Positions 8,114-16,516 of a stretch of 64,000 nt of DNA are shown in pieces. The DNA lies in the NCBI RefSeq assembly GCF_026340465.1, contig NZ_JAPEPC010000002.1, positions 186,001-250,000 of the forward strand. The letters run 5' to 3'. A program made the position numbers and the translations under genes. This stretch comes from Streptomyces sp. NBC_01306 (GTDB lineage Bacteria > Actinomycetota > Actinomycetes > Streptomycetales > Streptomycetaceae). The notes below the pieces were generated by a model that worked only from the letters and a program-made list of their open reading frames with translations, was not told where the DNA came from and made no database searches. Numbering within the stretch: the stretch's first letter is position 1; each line of letters begins with the position of its first letter.

Positions 8114-9073
8114 ATGGAACTCGAACTCCGACACCTGCGGATTCTGTGCACGATCGCCGACACGCAGAGCCTTGGCCGGACGGCCACCGTCCTGGGGTGC
8201 TCGCAGCCCGCGGTCAGCAGTCAGCTGAAGCGCATCGAGCGGCTCATGGGCGAGGACCTCTTCGTCCGGGGCAGTGCGGGGGTGACACCGACGCGCTTCG
8301 GGGTCGAGGTGGTGGTGCAGGCCCGGGAGGTGGTGGCGCTGGCGAGCACGATCGGGCGCCGGTCCACCGCGGGCCGCCGTGGGACCGATCGGGTACTGCG
8401 GGTAGCCGCGACCAACACGCCCATCCTGCCGGGGCTCCTACAGCGGGCGCGCACCGTCCTGCCGTCCCTGACCACGCAGGTGAGCAGCGTGTACTCCTCA
8501 GCCGAGATCATCGGGCTGCTGGAGGACGACAAGCTGGACATCGCCGTCGCGGTCGACTATCCCGGGCGGGAGCTACGGCATTCGGAAGCCGTGGTGCGCC
8601 GCGGCATCGTCACCGAGCCCAGCTTCGTGGCGCTGCCCGCCGCCCACCCGGCGAGCGGGCAACTGGACGTGCCGCTGCTCGATCTGGCCGGGGACGCGTG
8701 GTTCCTGACACCCGACGACGGTGCGGGCTGGCCCGGTGTCTGCTACGACGCCTTCCAGGCGGCCGGCTTCAGACCCGCCACCGTGCACGAGTACCTCGGT
8801 GACCGGGACCAGTTGCAACGGATGATCGCCGACGGGGTGGGGATCTCCGTCGTCCAGGCGACGTGCAAGCCGAACCCGGGTGTGGTCGTCAAGCCGCTGG
8901 CCGGCACACCGCTGTGGTGCCGCTATGTGCTGGTGTGGCACCGAGAGCGGGTGTCCGACGAGGTCACGGAGACGCTCTTCGGCGCGGCCCTGGCCGCCTA
9001 CGAGGAACTCATCGCCCGGGCACCGCACTTCCGGGCGTGGGCCGCCCGCCATTACCGGCCCACGCGGAGGTAG
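8114..9073 (+). CDS. LysR family transcriptional regulator
   Basis: A 319-residue LysR protein. The N-terminal winged helix (LELRHLRILCTIADTQSLGRT ... CSQPAVSSQLKRIERLMGEDL) covers residues 3-62. It is followed by a periplasmic-binding-protein-like effector domain (from about residue 90). The ATG at 8114 is preceded by a modest GGGGCGGG. It is divergent from the hydroxyproline operon across 370 nt and convergent with the collagenase gene. The usual arrangement for LysR proteins would make the divergent operon its target, but the operon also encodes its own GntR regulator, so two inputs are possible. Confidence 0.92.
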   Translation: MELELRHLRILCTIADTQSLGRTATVLGCSQPAVSSQLKRIERLMGEDLFVRGSAGVTPTRFGVEVVVQAREVVALASTIGRRSTAGRRGTDRVLRVAATNTPILPGLLQRARTVLPSLTTQVSSVYSSAEIIGLLEDDKLDIAVAVDYPGRELRHSEAVVRRGIVTEPSFVALPAAHPASGQLDVPLLDLAGDAWFLTPDDGAGWPGVCYDAFQAAGFRPATVHEYLGDRDQLQRMIADGVGISVVQATCKPNPGVVVKPLAGTPLWCRYVLVWHRERVSDEVTETLFGAALAAYEELIARAPHFRAWAARHYRPTRR

Positions 9074-9107
9074 GCGTACGGGGCCGTACGCCATCGGCAC
9101 ATGCCGA

Positions 9108-9147
9108 GGCCGTGGCCCGGTCGACCGGAGTCGACCGGGCCACGGCC
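9108..9147. terminator. Bidirectional hairpin terminator between LysR and collagenase genes
   Basis: A perfect 18-bp inverted repeat with a 4-nt loop (CGGA at 9126-9129) lies between two convergent genes. There is no T-tract, as is normal for Streptomyces terminators. It can serve both strands. Confidence 0.8.
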
Positions 9148-9181
9148 CGGAGTCAGTCAGCCGGTGGCGTTCAGGAGGGGC

Positions 9182-11500
9182 TCAGAACGACGTCGTGACG
9201 GTGACCCCGCTGAAGTCGGTCACCGCGTACAGGCTGATGTACCGGTAGCCCGCCTCGGTGTTGTTGACGGTGATGCTCTCGGCATTGTCGGAGTTGGTGG
9301 ACTTCTCGGTGAAGGTGGACGGGCCGGCCCATGTCGTCGGGTCGTAGTAGAGGTCGGCATTGCCGCTGCCGCCGCTGGTGGTGACCTTCAGAGTGGTGGT
9401 GCCGGCCGGCAGCCACACCCACAGGTAGTCGGTGTCGCCGGCGACCCGGGACTGGTCCGACCGGAAGCAGTTCTGGCCCATCACCTGCGTGTTGGTGTCG
9501 GTGCAGGCCGTGGGCGATGGGTTGCCGCTGCCACCGCCCAGAGTGTCGAGCCAGGCGTCGAAGTCGGCGTCGTAGCCGGTGCCGATGTTGTTGTAGACGG
9601 CGTAGGCACCCTGGTAGTCACCGGTCCGCATCTTGGCCAGCATGGCCTGGATCTGGTCCGGGTGCTTCTCGGTCATGTACCGGACGGCCAGGTAACCCCA
9701 TGGGTAGGTGCGGGTCTCGTCGTCGATGGCGTAGGTGTTCTGGAAGAGCTGGCTGAGCTTGTAGGTGTGCTTGGCAGCCTCGGTCAGCGCGCCGTCGTCG
9801 GTGAGGTTGCGGTAGGAGTAGGAGACGTACTCCGCCTGTCCCTCGATCCACCAGACGTCCGGGACGGTGATCTGGGTGCCGAAGTCGCCCTTCATGTCGT
9901 AGATGGACTGCTGGACGTGCGCGAACTCATGGTTGAGGTTCCACGCATTGGCCGGGAAGCCGTTGTCGGTCGGCCACTGGTAGAGGATGGAGTACGCGAT
10001 GTTGTTGGGGTCGGTCGGCGTTCCGGTCAGCGTCTCGCCGCCGTTGTCGGTGTCGTTGCCGAAGATCGCCCACGAGTAGGTCATGTAGTCGGCCCTGCTG
10101 CCGAAGATGACCATCTTCAGGTTGAAGTACTCACCGGGGATCGGTGTGGTGGTCTTGACTTGCTTCTGGTAGAAAGCGACCTCGTTCGACAGGCTCGTGC
10201 AGACGTCGGACTGCTCCTTCGCTGTCAGCGCCTGCGCCATGATGGTGAAGTTGCTGCAGGCGTTGTTGATCGGCAGCGCGGCCGCGGTGAGCTGCTTGGT
10301 CAGGTCGCAGACGCCGTAGTAGGAGCACTGGTCCGGGTCCCCGACGGTGGCCCGGTAGGCGACGTGCACCCACAGGTTGTCCGTGGCACCGGTGATGGAC
10401 GAGCCGTCCAGCAGACCCTTGATGAGCGGGCGGATCTTGCTCTGCAGGGCCGGTATCTGGATCAAGTTGGCCAGGTCGTTGCCTGCGTTCGAGTCGAGGA
10501 CGTCGTTGTCCCCGCCGAGCAGGTCGCGGTGGTTGAGGGTGAAGGTGGAGAGGGTGTCGGCGATACCGGGTTTCGCGGTGATCGCGGTGACGAAGTCCGG
10601 CATCGACGGGCCGCGCCACAGCGGGGTGTAGATCGCGTTCAGCGCCCGGTCCATCTCCGGGACGGCGTCCCACGAACTGCTGGTGTAGGCGTTGAGGTAA
10701 CGGCCGTAGACGTCCAGGTAGTCGGCCTGCACCTGCGCGCTGTCGGTGAGGACGAACGCCTGCTCCAGCACAGCCCCGTTGCCCGCGCTGACGTCGTTCG
10801 CGTGACTGCCGGCGAACAGCGTGTTGAACCCCTTCTCGATGGCGCTGCGGAGCGAGGAGTCGTACGTGCCGACGTCCTGGGGGTCGCCGTACTGGACGTA
10901 GTAGCCGGCGCGCATGAAGTACATCAGCTCGTACAGGCCGCCGGAGTCGTCACCGGTGTAGGAGCCTGCCGCGTCGGCGATGCCGTTCGCCACCGCGACC
11001 ATCTGGGACTGGTTGAACACGGCGTGCGCGTCCGAACCCGTCAGGCTGAACAGCGGGTTGATGCAGGAGCTCCAGTCCACCGTCTTGATGTACGACACCA
11101 GGTCGCTGCCGGACCGGCCCGAGAAGTCCGACGTGGTGCACGACGTGACGGCGGCAGGCCGGGCGGCACCGGCCGCGTTGCGTGCCGTGTGTGCTGACAG
11201 GTGCGGCTTGGACGGCTTGGCCGAACCCAGGGCGGTCGGCGCCCCACGCAGTTTCGCGGGTAACGGCTTGGCGCTGGTGGCGGCGGCTTGGGACTGACCG
11301 GTCTCGGCTCCGGTCGGCGTGAATTTCCCGTGCTGTTGGGCAGCCCGCACGGCCTTGGAGGGTACGGATACGGCCGGTGGTGAGGCATGCCTCGTGTGGG
11401 TGGTTGCCGCGGCCGCCTGAGTACTCATCAGGCCGGCGACGAGCCCTCCGGCCGCCAGACCGGCGGCCAGAACTCTGGGCAGGATTGATCGACAGTGCAT
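9182..11500 (-). CDS. Secreted M9 family collagenase
   Basis: A 772-residue extracellular zinc protease that would cut native collagen. The signal peptide (RVLAAGLAAGGLVAGLMSTQ ... AAAA) covers about residues 9-33. An Ala/Pro-rich propeptide follows, then the M9 N-terminal activator domain. The catalytic zinc motif HEFAH (NLNHEFAHVQQS) is near residue 524, with the third ligand in WWIEGQAEY about 30 residues later. A C-terminal PPC-type domain (from about residue 660) probably binds substrate. The start at 11500 has GGAG upstream. It is divergent from a proline-racemase-family gene and lies beside hydroxyproline catabolism, which fits growth on collagen: secreted digestion outside, hydroxyproline breakdown inside. 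Confidence 0.92.
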   Translation of the reverse strand: MHCRSILPRVLAAGLAAGGLVAGLMSTQAAAATTHTRHASPPAVSVPSKAVRAAQQHGKFTPTGAETGQSQAAATSAKPLPAKLRGAPTALGSAKPSKPHLSAHTARNAAGAARPAAVTSCTTSDFSGRSGSDLVSYIKTVDWSSCINPLFSLTGSDAHAVFNQSQMVAVANGIADAAGSYTGDDSGGLYELMYFMRAGYYVQYGDPQDVGTYDSSLRSAIEKGFNTLFAGSHANDVSAGNGAVLEQAFVLTDSAQVQADYLDVYGRYLNAYTSSSWDAVPEMDRALNAIYTPLWRGPSMPDFVTAITAKPGIADTLSTFTLNHRDLLGGDNDVLDSNAGNDLANLIQIPALQSKIRPLIKGLLDGSSITGATDNLWVHVAYRATVGDPDQCSYYGVCDLTKQLTAAALPINNACSNFTIMAQALTAKEQSDVCTSLSNEVAFYQKQVKTTTPIPGEYFNLKMVIFGSRADYMTYSWAIFGNDTDNGGETLTGTPTDPNNIAYSILYQWPTDNGFPANAWNLNHEFAHVQQSIYDMKGDFGTQITVPDVWWIEGQAEYVSYSYRNLTDDGALTEAAKHTYKLSQLFQNTYAIDDETRTYPWGYLAVRYMTEKHPDQIQAMLAKMRTGDYQGAYAVYNNIGTGYDADFDAWLDTLGGGSGNPSPTACTDTNTQVMGQNCFRSDQSRVAGDTDYLWVWLPAGTTTLKVTTSGGSGNADLYYDPTTWAGPSTFTEKSTNSDNAESITVNNTEAGYRYISLYAVTDFSGVTVTTSF

Positions 11501-11554
11501 CGCGTCTCCAGTGGGGGGAGCGAAGGGGAAGCCGCCCGAGGAGGCGGGCGGCGC

Positions 11555-11573
11555 TATGTAACATTGCACTGGG
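11555..11573 (+). promoter_or_regulatory. Shared motif in collagenase/racemase divergent region (site 2)
   Basis: TATGTAACATTGCACTGG sits in the 164-nt gap between the divergent collagenase and racemase-family genes. It matches site 1 upstream of the hydroxyproline operon in at least 14 of 17 positions, with 12 consecutive identities. It is 55-73 nt from the collagenase start and about 92 nt from the racemase start, so one regulator could control both directions. Confidence 0.45.
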
Positions 11574-11664
11574 TGAAGTCGTGGGCAATACTCCGGGACC
11601 CAGCACTGTTTCCAGTTGCCCCATAACACCGGCGCATGGGTGTCGGCTCCTACCTGGAAGTGAG

Positions 11665-12714
11665 ATGCGGATGACGAGGACTCAGCCCATCGAGACGATC
11701 GACTGGCACACCGGCGGCGAACCGTTCCGGATCGTGGTGGACGGCCCGGCCGAGGTGACGGGTGAGGGACTGACCGTTGCCGAGCGCAGGGTCGTCGCGA
11801 CGCGAAGTGCGGACGTGCAGTGGGTGCGGGCGCTGCTGTGCGGCGAGCCGCGCGGCCACGCGGGCATGTACGGCGGGTTCCTGGTTCCGCCCGACGACAC
11901 CGGCGCCCACCTCGGTGTCCTCTTCTGGCACAACGACGGTTTCTCCACGGCGTGCGGGCACGGAACGATCGCCCTGGGCGCCTGGGCCGTCGCCTCGGGC
12001 CGGGTCCCGGCACCTGCCGACGGCCTGACCCACGTCGTGATCGACGTCCCCTCCGGACGCGTCACGGCGAGCGTGCGGACCAGAAAAGGACAGGTCCAGG
12101 ACGCCACGTTCACCAACGTGCCCGCCTACGTCCAGGCGCACGGTGTCGGCGTGCAGACCTCCCGAGGGAAGGTCACCGTCGACATCGCGTTCGGCGGCGC
12201 GATGTACGCGGTGGTGCCGGCCGCGTCCGTCGGGCTGCGCGTCCGGCCGCAGGACGTCACCGAACTCACCGCCGTCGGGCGGGAGATCCGCGACACACTG
12301 AACGCCGCCCACGCCGCCGAGCACCCTCTCGACCCGCGGCTGTCCGGGATCTACGGGACGATCCTCACCGAAGAGACCGGGCCCACCGAGCTGCGGGCAG
12401 ACGGCAGCCGGCTGTTGCAGCAGCGCAACATCACGGTGTTCGCGGACGGCCAGGTCGACCGGTCCCCGTGCGGTTCCGGCACGTCGGCCAGGATCGCGGC
12501 CCTGTCCGGCGCCGGACAGATGTGCCCCGGCGACGAGTTGCGGCACGAATCCGTGGTGGGCTCGGTGTTCCAGGCCCGGATCACCGAGCAGACCACGGTC
12601 CACGGGATCCCAGCGGTCGTCACGGCGGTGACGGGCACCGCGCACGAGGTCGGCACCTGCCGGTTCACCATCGATCCGCGCGACGCGCTCCTGCCCGGGT
12701 TCGTGCTGCGCTGA
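11665..12714 (+). CDS. Proline racemase family protein (hydroxyproline epimerase or 3-hydroxyproline dehydratase)
   Basis: A 349-residue second member of the proline racemase superfamily. Both active-site cysteines are present: FSTACGHGTIALG near residue 95 and DRSPCGSGTSAR near residue 269. The N-terminal segment ETIDWHTGGEPFRIV resembles trans-3-hydroxy-L-proline dehydratases more than the 4-hydroxyproline epimerase at 5840-6841. Those dehydratases, as I know them, replace the second cysteine by threonine, so retention of both argues for racemase or epimerase activity, perhaps on trans-3-hydroxyproline, which also occurs in collagen. GGAAGTGAG precedes the ATG at 11665. It is divergent from collagenase. 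Confidence 0.82.
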   Translation: MRMTRTQPIETIDWHTGGEPFRIVVDGPAEVTGEGLTVAERRVVATRSADVQWVRALLCGEPRGHAGMYGGFLVPPDDTGAHLGVLFWHNDGFSTACGHGTIALGAWAVASGRVPAPADGLTHVVIDVPSGRVTASVRTRKGQVQDATFTNVPAYVQAHGVGVQTSRGKVTVDIAFGGAMYAVVPAASVGLRVRPQDVTELTAVGREIRDTLNAAHAAEHPLDPRLSGIYGTILTEETGPTELRADGSRLLQQRNITVFADGQVDRSPCGSGTSARIAALSGAGQMCPGDELRHESVVGSVFQARITEQTTVHGIPAVVTAVTGTAHEVGTCRFTIDPRDALLPGFVLR

Positions 12715-12830
12715 CCGAACTCCTCGCCGCGGAGCGGGACTTCGCCCCGGGGCCGGTCGCCGCCGCCCGGGCCGTCCACGGCACAGCGGTGACGAGCACG
12801 GGTGCGGAGCGACATCCCCCTGTTTCCGTG

Positions 12831-12848
12831 CCATGTGAAATAGTACTG
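12831..12848 (+). promoter_or_regulatory. Looser copy of the shared motif upstream of the M24 gene (site 3)
   Basis: CCATGTGAAATAGTACTG ends 34 nt before the GTG of the M24 peptidase gene, in the same orientation and at nearly the same distance as site 1 to its gene. Aligned with the other two copies it fits CRTGTRAMATWGYACTG. It is the weakest of the three, with about 13 of 18 positions shared. Confidence 0.35.
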
Positions 12849-12882
12849 TCGCCGCAAGGGTTCCCGACGGACGGAGCATACG

Positions 12883-14325
12883 GTGGCGCGAGACGACATC
12901 CAGCCGCGCGAGGGCGCGAGCCACGACCGCGCGGTGCCGCCCACTCTGGCGGAGTGCTTCACGCAAGGGTGGGCCGAGACGGCTCCGGCGGTACCGGTAC
13001 TGCCCGGAGCTGCGTACGCGGCCACACGTCGCGCACTGCTGTCCGCGCGCTTCCCGGGGGAGCGAATCGTGGTCCCGGCCGGTGGCCTGAAAGTCCGGAG
13101 CAACGACTTCGACTACGTCTTCCGGCCGCACTCCGCGTTTCTCCACCTCACCGCGGACGGGGGCGCCGGCGCCGCCCCGGACAGCGTCCTCGTCCTGGAG
13201 CCGACGGGCACCGGCCACGACGCCACGGTGTTCGCCCGGCCTCGCTCCCCGCGCGACGGCGGGCCGAACGGCACCGAGTTCTACCGCGACCGCCGCTACG
13301 GCGAGTTCTGGACCGGCCGTCGCCGCACCCTGGCGGAGACCTCCGACGCCCTGGGCCTTACGGCTCTCCCCCGCGACGACCTCGCACGCGCCCTCGCCTC
13401 GAACGTCCCGACCCGGGTGGTGCGCGGCCAGGACCCGGTGGTCGACGCGGCGGCGCCGCCGGCCGCCGGGGCCGAGTCCGAACTCCTCGCGTATCTCTCG
13501 GAGTTGCGGCTGGTCAAGGACGAGTGGGAGGTCGAGCAGATGCGCGCGGCCGTGGGGCACACCGTGGCCGCCTTCCACGACGTGGCGGGTGAACTGCCCA
13601 CCGCGATGCGGCTCCCACGCGGCGAGCGCTGGATCGAGGGCACGTTCAACCGGCGGGCCCGGCTGGAGGGTTACGGCCTCGGCTTCGAGACGATCGTGGC
13701 GGCCGGCGCGCACGCGTGCGTCCTGCACTGGATGCGCAACGACGGCCCTGTCCGCGACGGCGAACTTCTCCTGCTGGATGCCGGCGTGGAGACCGACACC
13801 TGCTACACCGGTGACGTGACCCGTACCCTGCCGGTCGGCGGGCGCTTCACCGACGCGCAACGGCAGGTGTACGACCTGGTGTACGCGGCCCAGTCGGCGG
13901 GCATCGCCGCGCTGCGCCCCGGCGCGCGGTTCGGCGACTTCCACGACGCCGCGACGCGCGTCATCGCCGATGGTCTGGACGCCTGGGGTCTGCGCCCGGG
14001 CGGCGCCGGCCCCCACGACCGGTCCCTGTACGGCCGTTACACCGTCTGCGGCACCGGGCACATGCTGGGCCTGGACTGCCACGACTGCGCCGACGCCCGG
14101 AGCAGCGCCTACCTGGACGGTGTACTGGAGCCGGGCCACGTCCTGACCGTCGAGCCCGGCCTGTACTTCCAGCCCGACGACCTGACGATCCCCGCACACC
14201 TGCGCGGCATCGGCGTGCGGATCGAGGACGACTTCCTCATCACCGCAGACGGCGCCGTCTGCCTGTCGTCGGACCTTCCGCGTGCCGCCGACGACGTCGA
14301 GGCGTGGGTGACCGCCACCCGCTGA
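12883..14325 (+). CDS. M24 family Xaa-Pro aminopeptidase (aminopeptidase P)
   Basis: A 480-residue dinuclear metallopeptidase that removes an N-terminal residue preceding proline or hydroxyproline. The five M24 metal ligands can be read in order: Asp in LLLDAGVETD, Asp in YTGDVTRTLP, His in GTGHMLGLDCHD, Glu in LTVEPGLYF, and Glu in GVRIEDDFLIT. The N-terminal half is the aminopeptidase P creatinase-like domain. The GTG at 12883 has CGGAG upstream. No signal peptide is seen, so it acts in the cytoplasm on imported collagen peptides. It completes the collagen route begun by the secreted M9 enzyme. Confidence 0.9.
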   Translation: MARDDIQPREGASHDRAVPPTLAECFTQGWAETAPAVPVLPGAAYAATRRALLSARFPGERIVVPAGGLKVRSNDFDYVFRPHSAFLHLTADGGAGAAPDSVLVLEPTGTGHDATVFARPRSPRDGGPNGTEFYRDRRYGEFWTGRRRTLAETSDALGLTALPRDDLARALASNVPTRVVRGQDPVVDAAAPPAAGAESELLAYLSELRLVKDEWEVEQMRAAVGHTVAAFHDVAGELPTAMRLPRGERWIEGTFNRRARLEGYGLGFETIVAAGAHACVLHWMRNDGPVRDGELLLLDAGVETDTCYTGDVTRTLPVGGRFTDAQRQVYDLVYAAQSAGIAALRPGARFGDFHDAATRVIADGLDAWGLRPGGAGPHDRSLYGRYTVCGTGHMLGLDCHDCADARSSAYLDGVLEPGHVLTVEPGLYFQPDDLTIPAHLRGIGVRIEDDFLITADGAVCLSSDLPRAADDVEAWVTATR

Positions 14326-14732
14326 TGCCGCACGGTGAAGCTTCCCCCCTCGCGGCTGGACGCCTGGAGACCGGGACGCAAGCCCTCCCCGCCGGAGCGC
14401 ACCGGCCGGAACCAGGAACTCTCCACGGTACGGGCCCATCGGCTCACCCCCGGCCGGCCGGGCATCGCGGGCGGCTTCTTCGTGGTCTTCGCGCCCGGGC
14501 TGATCCCGATCCTGTCCTGAGGGTCCTTCCTCGTGCGACTGACGCCTTCCTCCGGCGTCGCAAGCGTCCGAGGGAGTGAATCCATGCCCCGTTCCAGCGC
14601 CGTCATCGGGCAGGAGGCATCAGCGCCGTGAATCTGGGTGGGTGAAGGCCGTGCTGTACCCGTAAGCGGGCCGTTCGACCAGCAGCAGCACACCTCCCGG
14701 TCGCGACCGGGGGTATCGACGCCCAGGGGAGC
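14326..14732. other. Intergenic stretch with no convincing gene
   Basis: This 407-nt gap between the M24 gene and the membrane protein gene has short open frames on both strands (for example a 61-codon one at 14335-14520) but none has a clear ribosome site or recognisable product. A small GACGCC/GGCGTC hairpin lies near 14540. Confidence 0.5.
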
Positions 14733-15314
14733 ATGTCCATGAACAGATCCGAAGCCCCCGCCCAGCGGCCGGCCGCGCGGCGAGCCATGATCGCTGCCTG
14801 CCTGCTGCTGCCCGTCGCCGTCGCGCTCGCGATCTACCTGACGGGTCGCACGCTCACGCCCGATCCCGAGAGCGGACTGTTCGGCGCCCACGACACGGAG
14901 GCCGTCGACCTCAAGGCCCGCCTCGGCAGCGCCCTGCTGTGCCTGGCCCTCATCCAGGTGCTCCTGGCCCTGTGGATGTACCGCCGCCTGCCCCTGGCCG
15001 GGGCCGCACCCCGCCCCGTGCGCACCGTCCACCGGATCATCGGCCTGCTCGCGTTCCTGCTCTCGGCCCCTATCGCCTACCACTGCCTTGTCACGTACGG
15101 CGTGGAGACCACAGACGCGCGCGTGACGACGCACTCCATCACCGGCTGTGTGCTCTACGGCGCGTTCGTCGCAAAGGTCCTCGTGATCCGGGGCCGGCGG
15201 CTGCCCGGCTGGACACTTCCCCTCGTCGGCGGCGTGCTGGCGTGCGCCATCGCCCTGCTCTGGTACACGGCGGCCTTGTGGGCTCTCAACGGCGACAGCA
15301 GCCCCGGCTTCTGA
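14733..15314 (+). CDS. Integral membrane protein (resembles DUF6529)
   Basis: A 193-residue membrane protein of unknown function. Five hydrophobic segments can be seen: about residues 20-40, 66-84, 98-118, 130-148 and 160-182. Histidines at the ends of the helices (RTVHRIIG, IAYHCLVTYG, TTHSITG) recall the haem-binding arrangement of cytochrome b561-like proteins; this is a guess from pattern. The first ATG at 14733 has GGGGAGC just upstream, and a second ATG lies two codons later. It appears to be a single-gene unit. From memory it resembles the DUF6529 family of Streptomyces. Confidence 0.78.
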   Translation: MSMNRSEAPAQRPAARRAMIAACLLLPVAVALAIYLTGRTLTPDPESGLFGAHDTEAVDLKARLGSALLCLALIQVLLALWMYRRLPLAGAAPRPVRTVHRIIGLLAFLLSAPIAYHCLVTYGVETTDARVTTHSITGCVLYGAFVAKVLVIRGRRLPGWTLPLVGGVLACAIALLWYTAALWALNGDSSPGF

Positions 15315-15340
15315 TCGCGTCCAGCTGAGCCGACAAGATC

Positions 15341-15385
15341 GGCTGGTTCGGCTGGTTCGGCTGGTTCGGCTGGTTCGGCTGCATC
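15341..15385 (+). repeat. 9-nt tandem repeat after the membrane protein gene
   Basis: Four perfect copies of GGCTGGTTC followed by one imperfect copy (GGCTGCATC). The array starts 27 nt after the stop codon. The number of copies is likely to vary between strains by slipped-strand replication. Confidence 0.9.
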
Positions 15386-15485
15386 GGTGAGCATCGCGCA
15401 CCCCGGGATCGTCGACACAACCGCAGGGTTTTGCTGTGTACGGGCCGTCACGCGGAGTAGGAACCAGGGGTGCCGGGACCGGTGA

Positions 15486-15519
15486 TGTGTGAGCCCGGGC
15501 ATAGGGCCCGCGTCACACA
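15486..15519. terminator. Hairpin in the long leader of the transglycosylase gene
   Basis: TGTGTGA at 15486-15492 pairs with TCACACA at 15513-15519, with an inner GCCC/GGGC stem. It lies about 290 nt before the transglycosylase start. It may end transcription from the membrane protein gene or be part of a structured 5' leader. The 430-nt leader (15386-15812) holds no gene. Confidence 0.45.
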
Positions 15520-15812
15520 GGACGACACCTAGTAGACGCACGGCGGACCTTTCCCGCTCATTGCGGGCCTCACCCCACCCCTGTCCGGTTTGTCGCTATC
15601 TGGGGTAGTAGGTCACACAATTGCCAACGCCCAAGGCGGTCTCGCAAGGTGTTGGACGTACCGGGGAGCCGAGCGCCGGACCGGGCGAACACACCGCCCG
15701 CCATCCAGACACCGGCCCCACGACACGCACCACGGCCCCCACCGGCCCACCCGTGTCGCCGACCCCCCAGTCGGCCTCCCCAAACGACGTCCCCGAATGG
15801 AGAGGTACACCC

Positions 15813-16430
15813 ATGACTGCCACCACCCGCCACACCCTGAACCTCCGCAAGACCACCATCACCACCATCGCCACCGCAGCAGCAGCCGCCTGCGCCCTGA
15901 CCCTGGCCCCGCACGCCCACGCCGCCGAGCACACCCCCACCACACCCGCCACGGCCACCGCCGTCACCGCCGCCCAGATCACCAAGCAGGCCGACCACGC
16001 AGCCAAGGCCGCCCACGCCAAGCAGGCCGCCCACCACGCCGCGGCGAAGAAGGCCCCCAGCACCAAGCACACCGACGCCGTCACCGCGATCGTCCACAGC
16101 ACCAAGTACAGCAACAACCTCGACGGCTGGATCAAGGAATCACTGGCCATCATGAAGGCCAAGCACATACCCGGCAGCTACGAAGGCCTGCACCGCAACA
16201 TCATGCGCGAGTCCAGCGGCAACCCCCACGCCCAGAACAACTGGGACGTCAACGCCCAGAACGGCATCCCCTCCAAGGGACTACTCCAGGTCATCCAGCC
16301 CACCTTCGACACCTACCACGTCAAGGGCACCAAGAACAGCCTCACCGACCCCGTCGCCAACATCGTCGCCGCAGCCAACTACGCCGCCGACAAATACGGC
16401 TCGATGGACAACGTCAACTCCGCCTACTGA
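15813..16430 (+). CDS. Secreted SLT-domain lytic transglycosylase
   Basis: A 205-residue cell-wall enzyme that would cleave peptidoglycan glycan strands. The signal peptide (TTITTIATAAAAACALTLAP ... AHAAEH) covers residues 1-38. An Ala/His/Lys-rich linker follows to about residue 95. The C-terminal 100 residues are a compact SLT/lysozyme-like domain with the catalytic Glu in NIMRESSGNPHAQNNWDVNA and the motif GIPSKGLLQVIQPTF. GGAGAGGT precedes the ATG at 15813. Similar small secreted transglycosylases and Rpf proteins in Streptomyces often follow long leaders bearing a c-di-AMP riboswitch. Confidence 0.9.
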   Translation: MTATTRHTLNLRKTTITTIATAAAAACALTLAPHAHAAEHTPTTPATATAVTAAQITKQADHAAKAAHAKQAAHHAAAKKAPSTKHTDAVTAIVHSTKYSNNLDGWIKESLAIMKAKHIPGSYEGLHRNIMRESSGNPHAQNNWDVNAQNGIPSKGLLQVIQPTFDTYHVKGTKNSLTDPVANIVAAANYAADKYGSMDNVNSAY

Positions 16431-16458
16431 CCAAGCGGAACCCCCACACCCCACGACC

Positions 16459-16510
16459 ACCTGAGTCCGTGGGACGGCCAACCCCCAAAAGGGGACGGCA
16501 GGACTCAGGT
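16459..16510. terminator. Hairpin after the transglycosylase gene
   Basis: ACCTGAGTCC at 16459-16468 pairs exactly with GGACTCAGGT at 16501-16510; the 32-nt loop contains a further CCCC/GGGG stem. It begins 29 nt after the stop codon. Confidence 0.65.
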
Positions 16511-16516
16511 CCAGGC

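Noticed and set aside
7790..8134. Minus-strand 114-codon ORF overlapping the LysR start
   Set aside because: No family resemblance and poor ribosome site; it covers the promoter region between divergent genes and part of the LysR coding start.
9101..11197. Very long plus-strand open frame across the collagenase gene
   Set aside because: Gly/Val/Arg-rich shadow of the minus-strand collagenase, which has a signal peptide and catalytic motifs.
11650..14439. 929-codon minus-strand frame over the racemase and M24 genes
   Set aside because: It is antisense to two enzymes with all catalytic residues in place and shows no domain of its own.
14335..14520. 61-codon ORF after the M24 gene
   Set aside because: No ribosome site, no recognisable product; kept only as a note in the intergenic entry.
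15341..15385. Possible CRISPR-like repeat array
   Set aside because: The 9-nt units are contiguous without spacers, so this is a simple tandem repeat.
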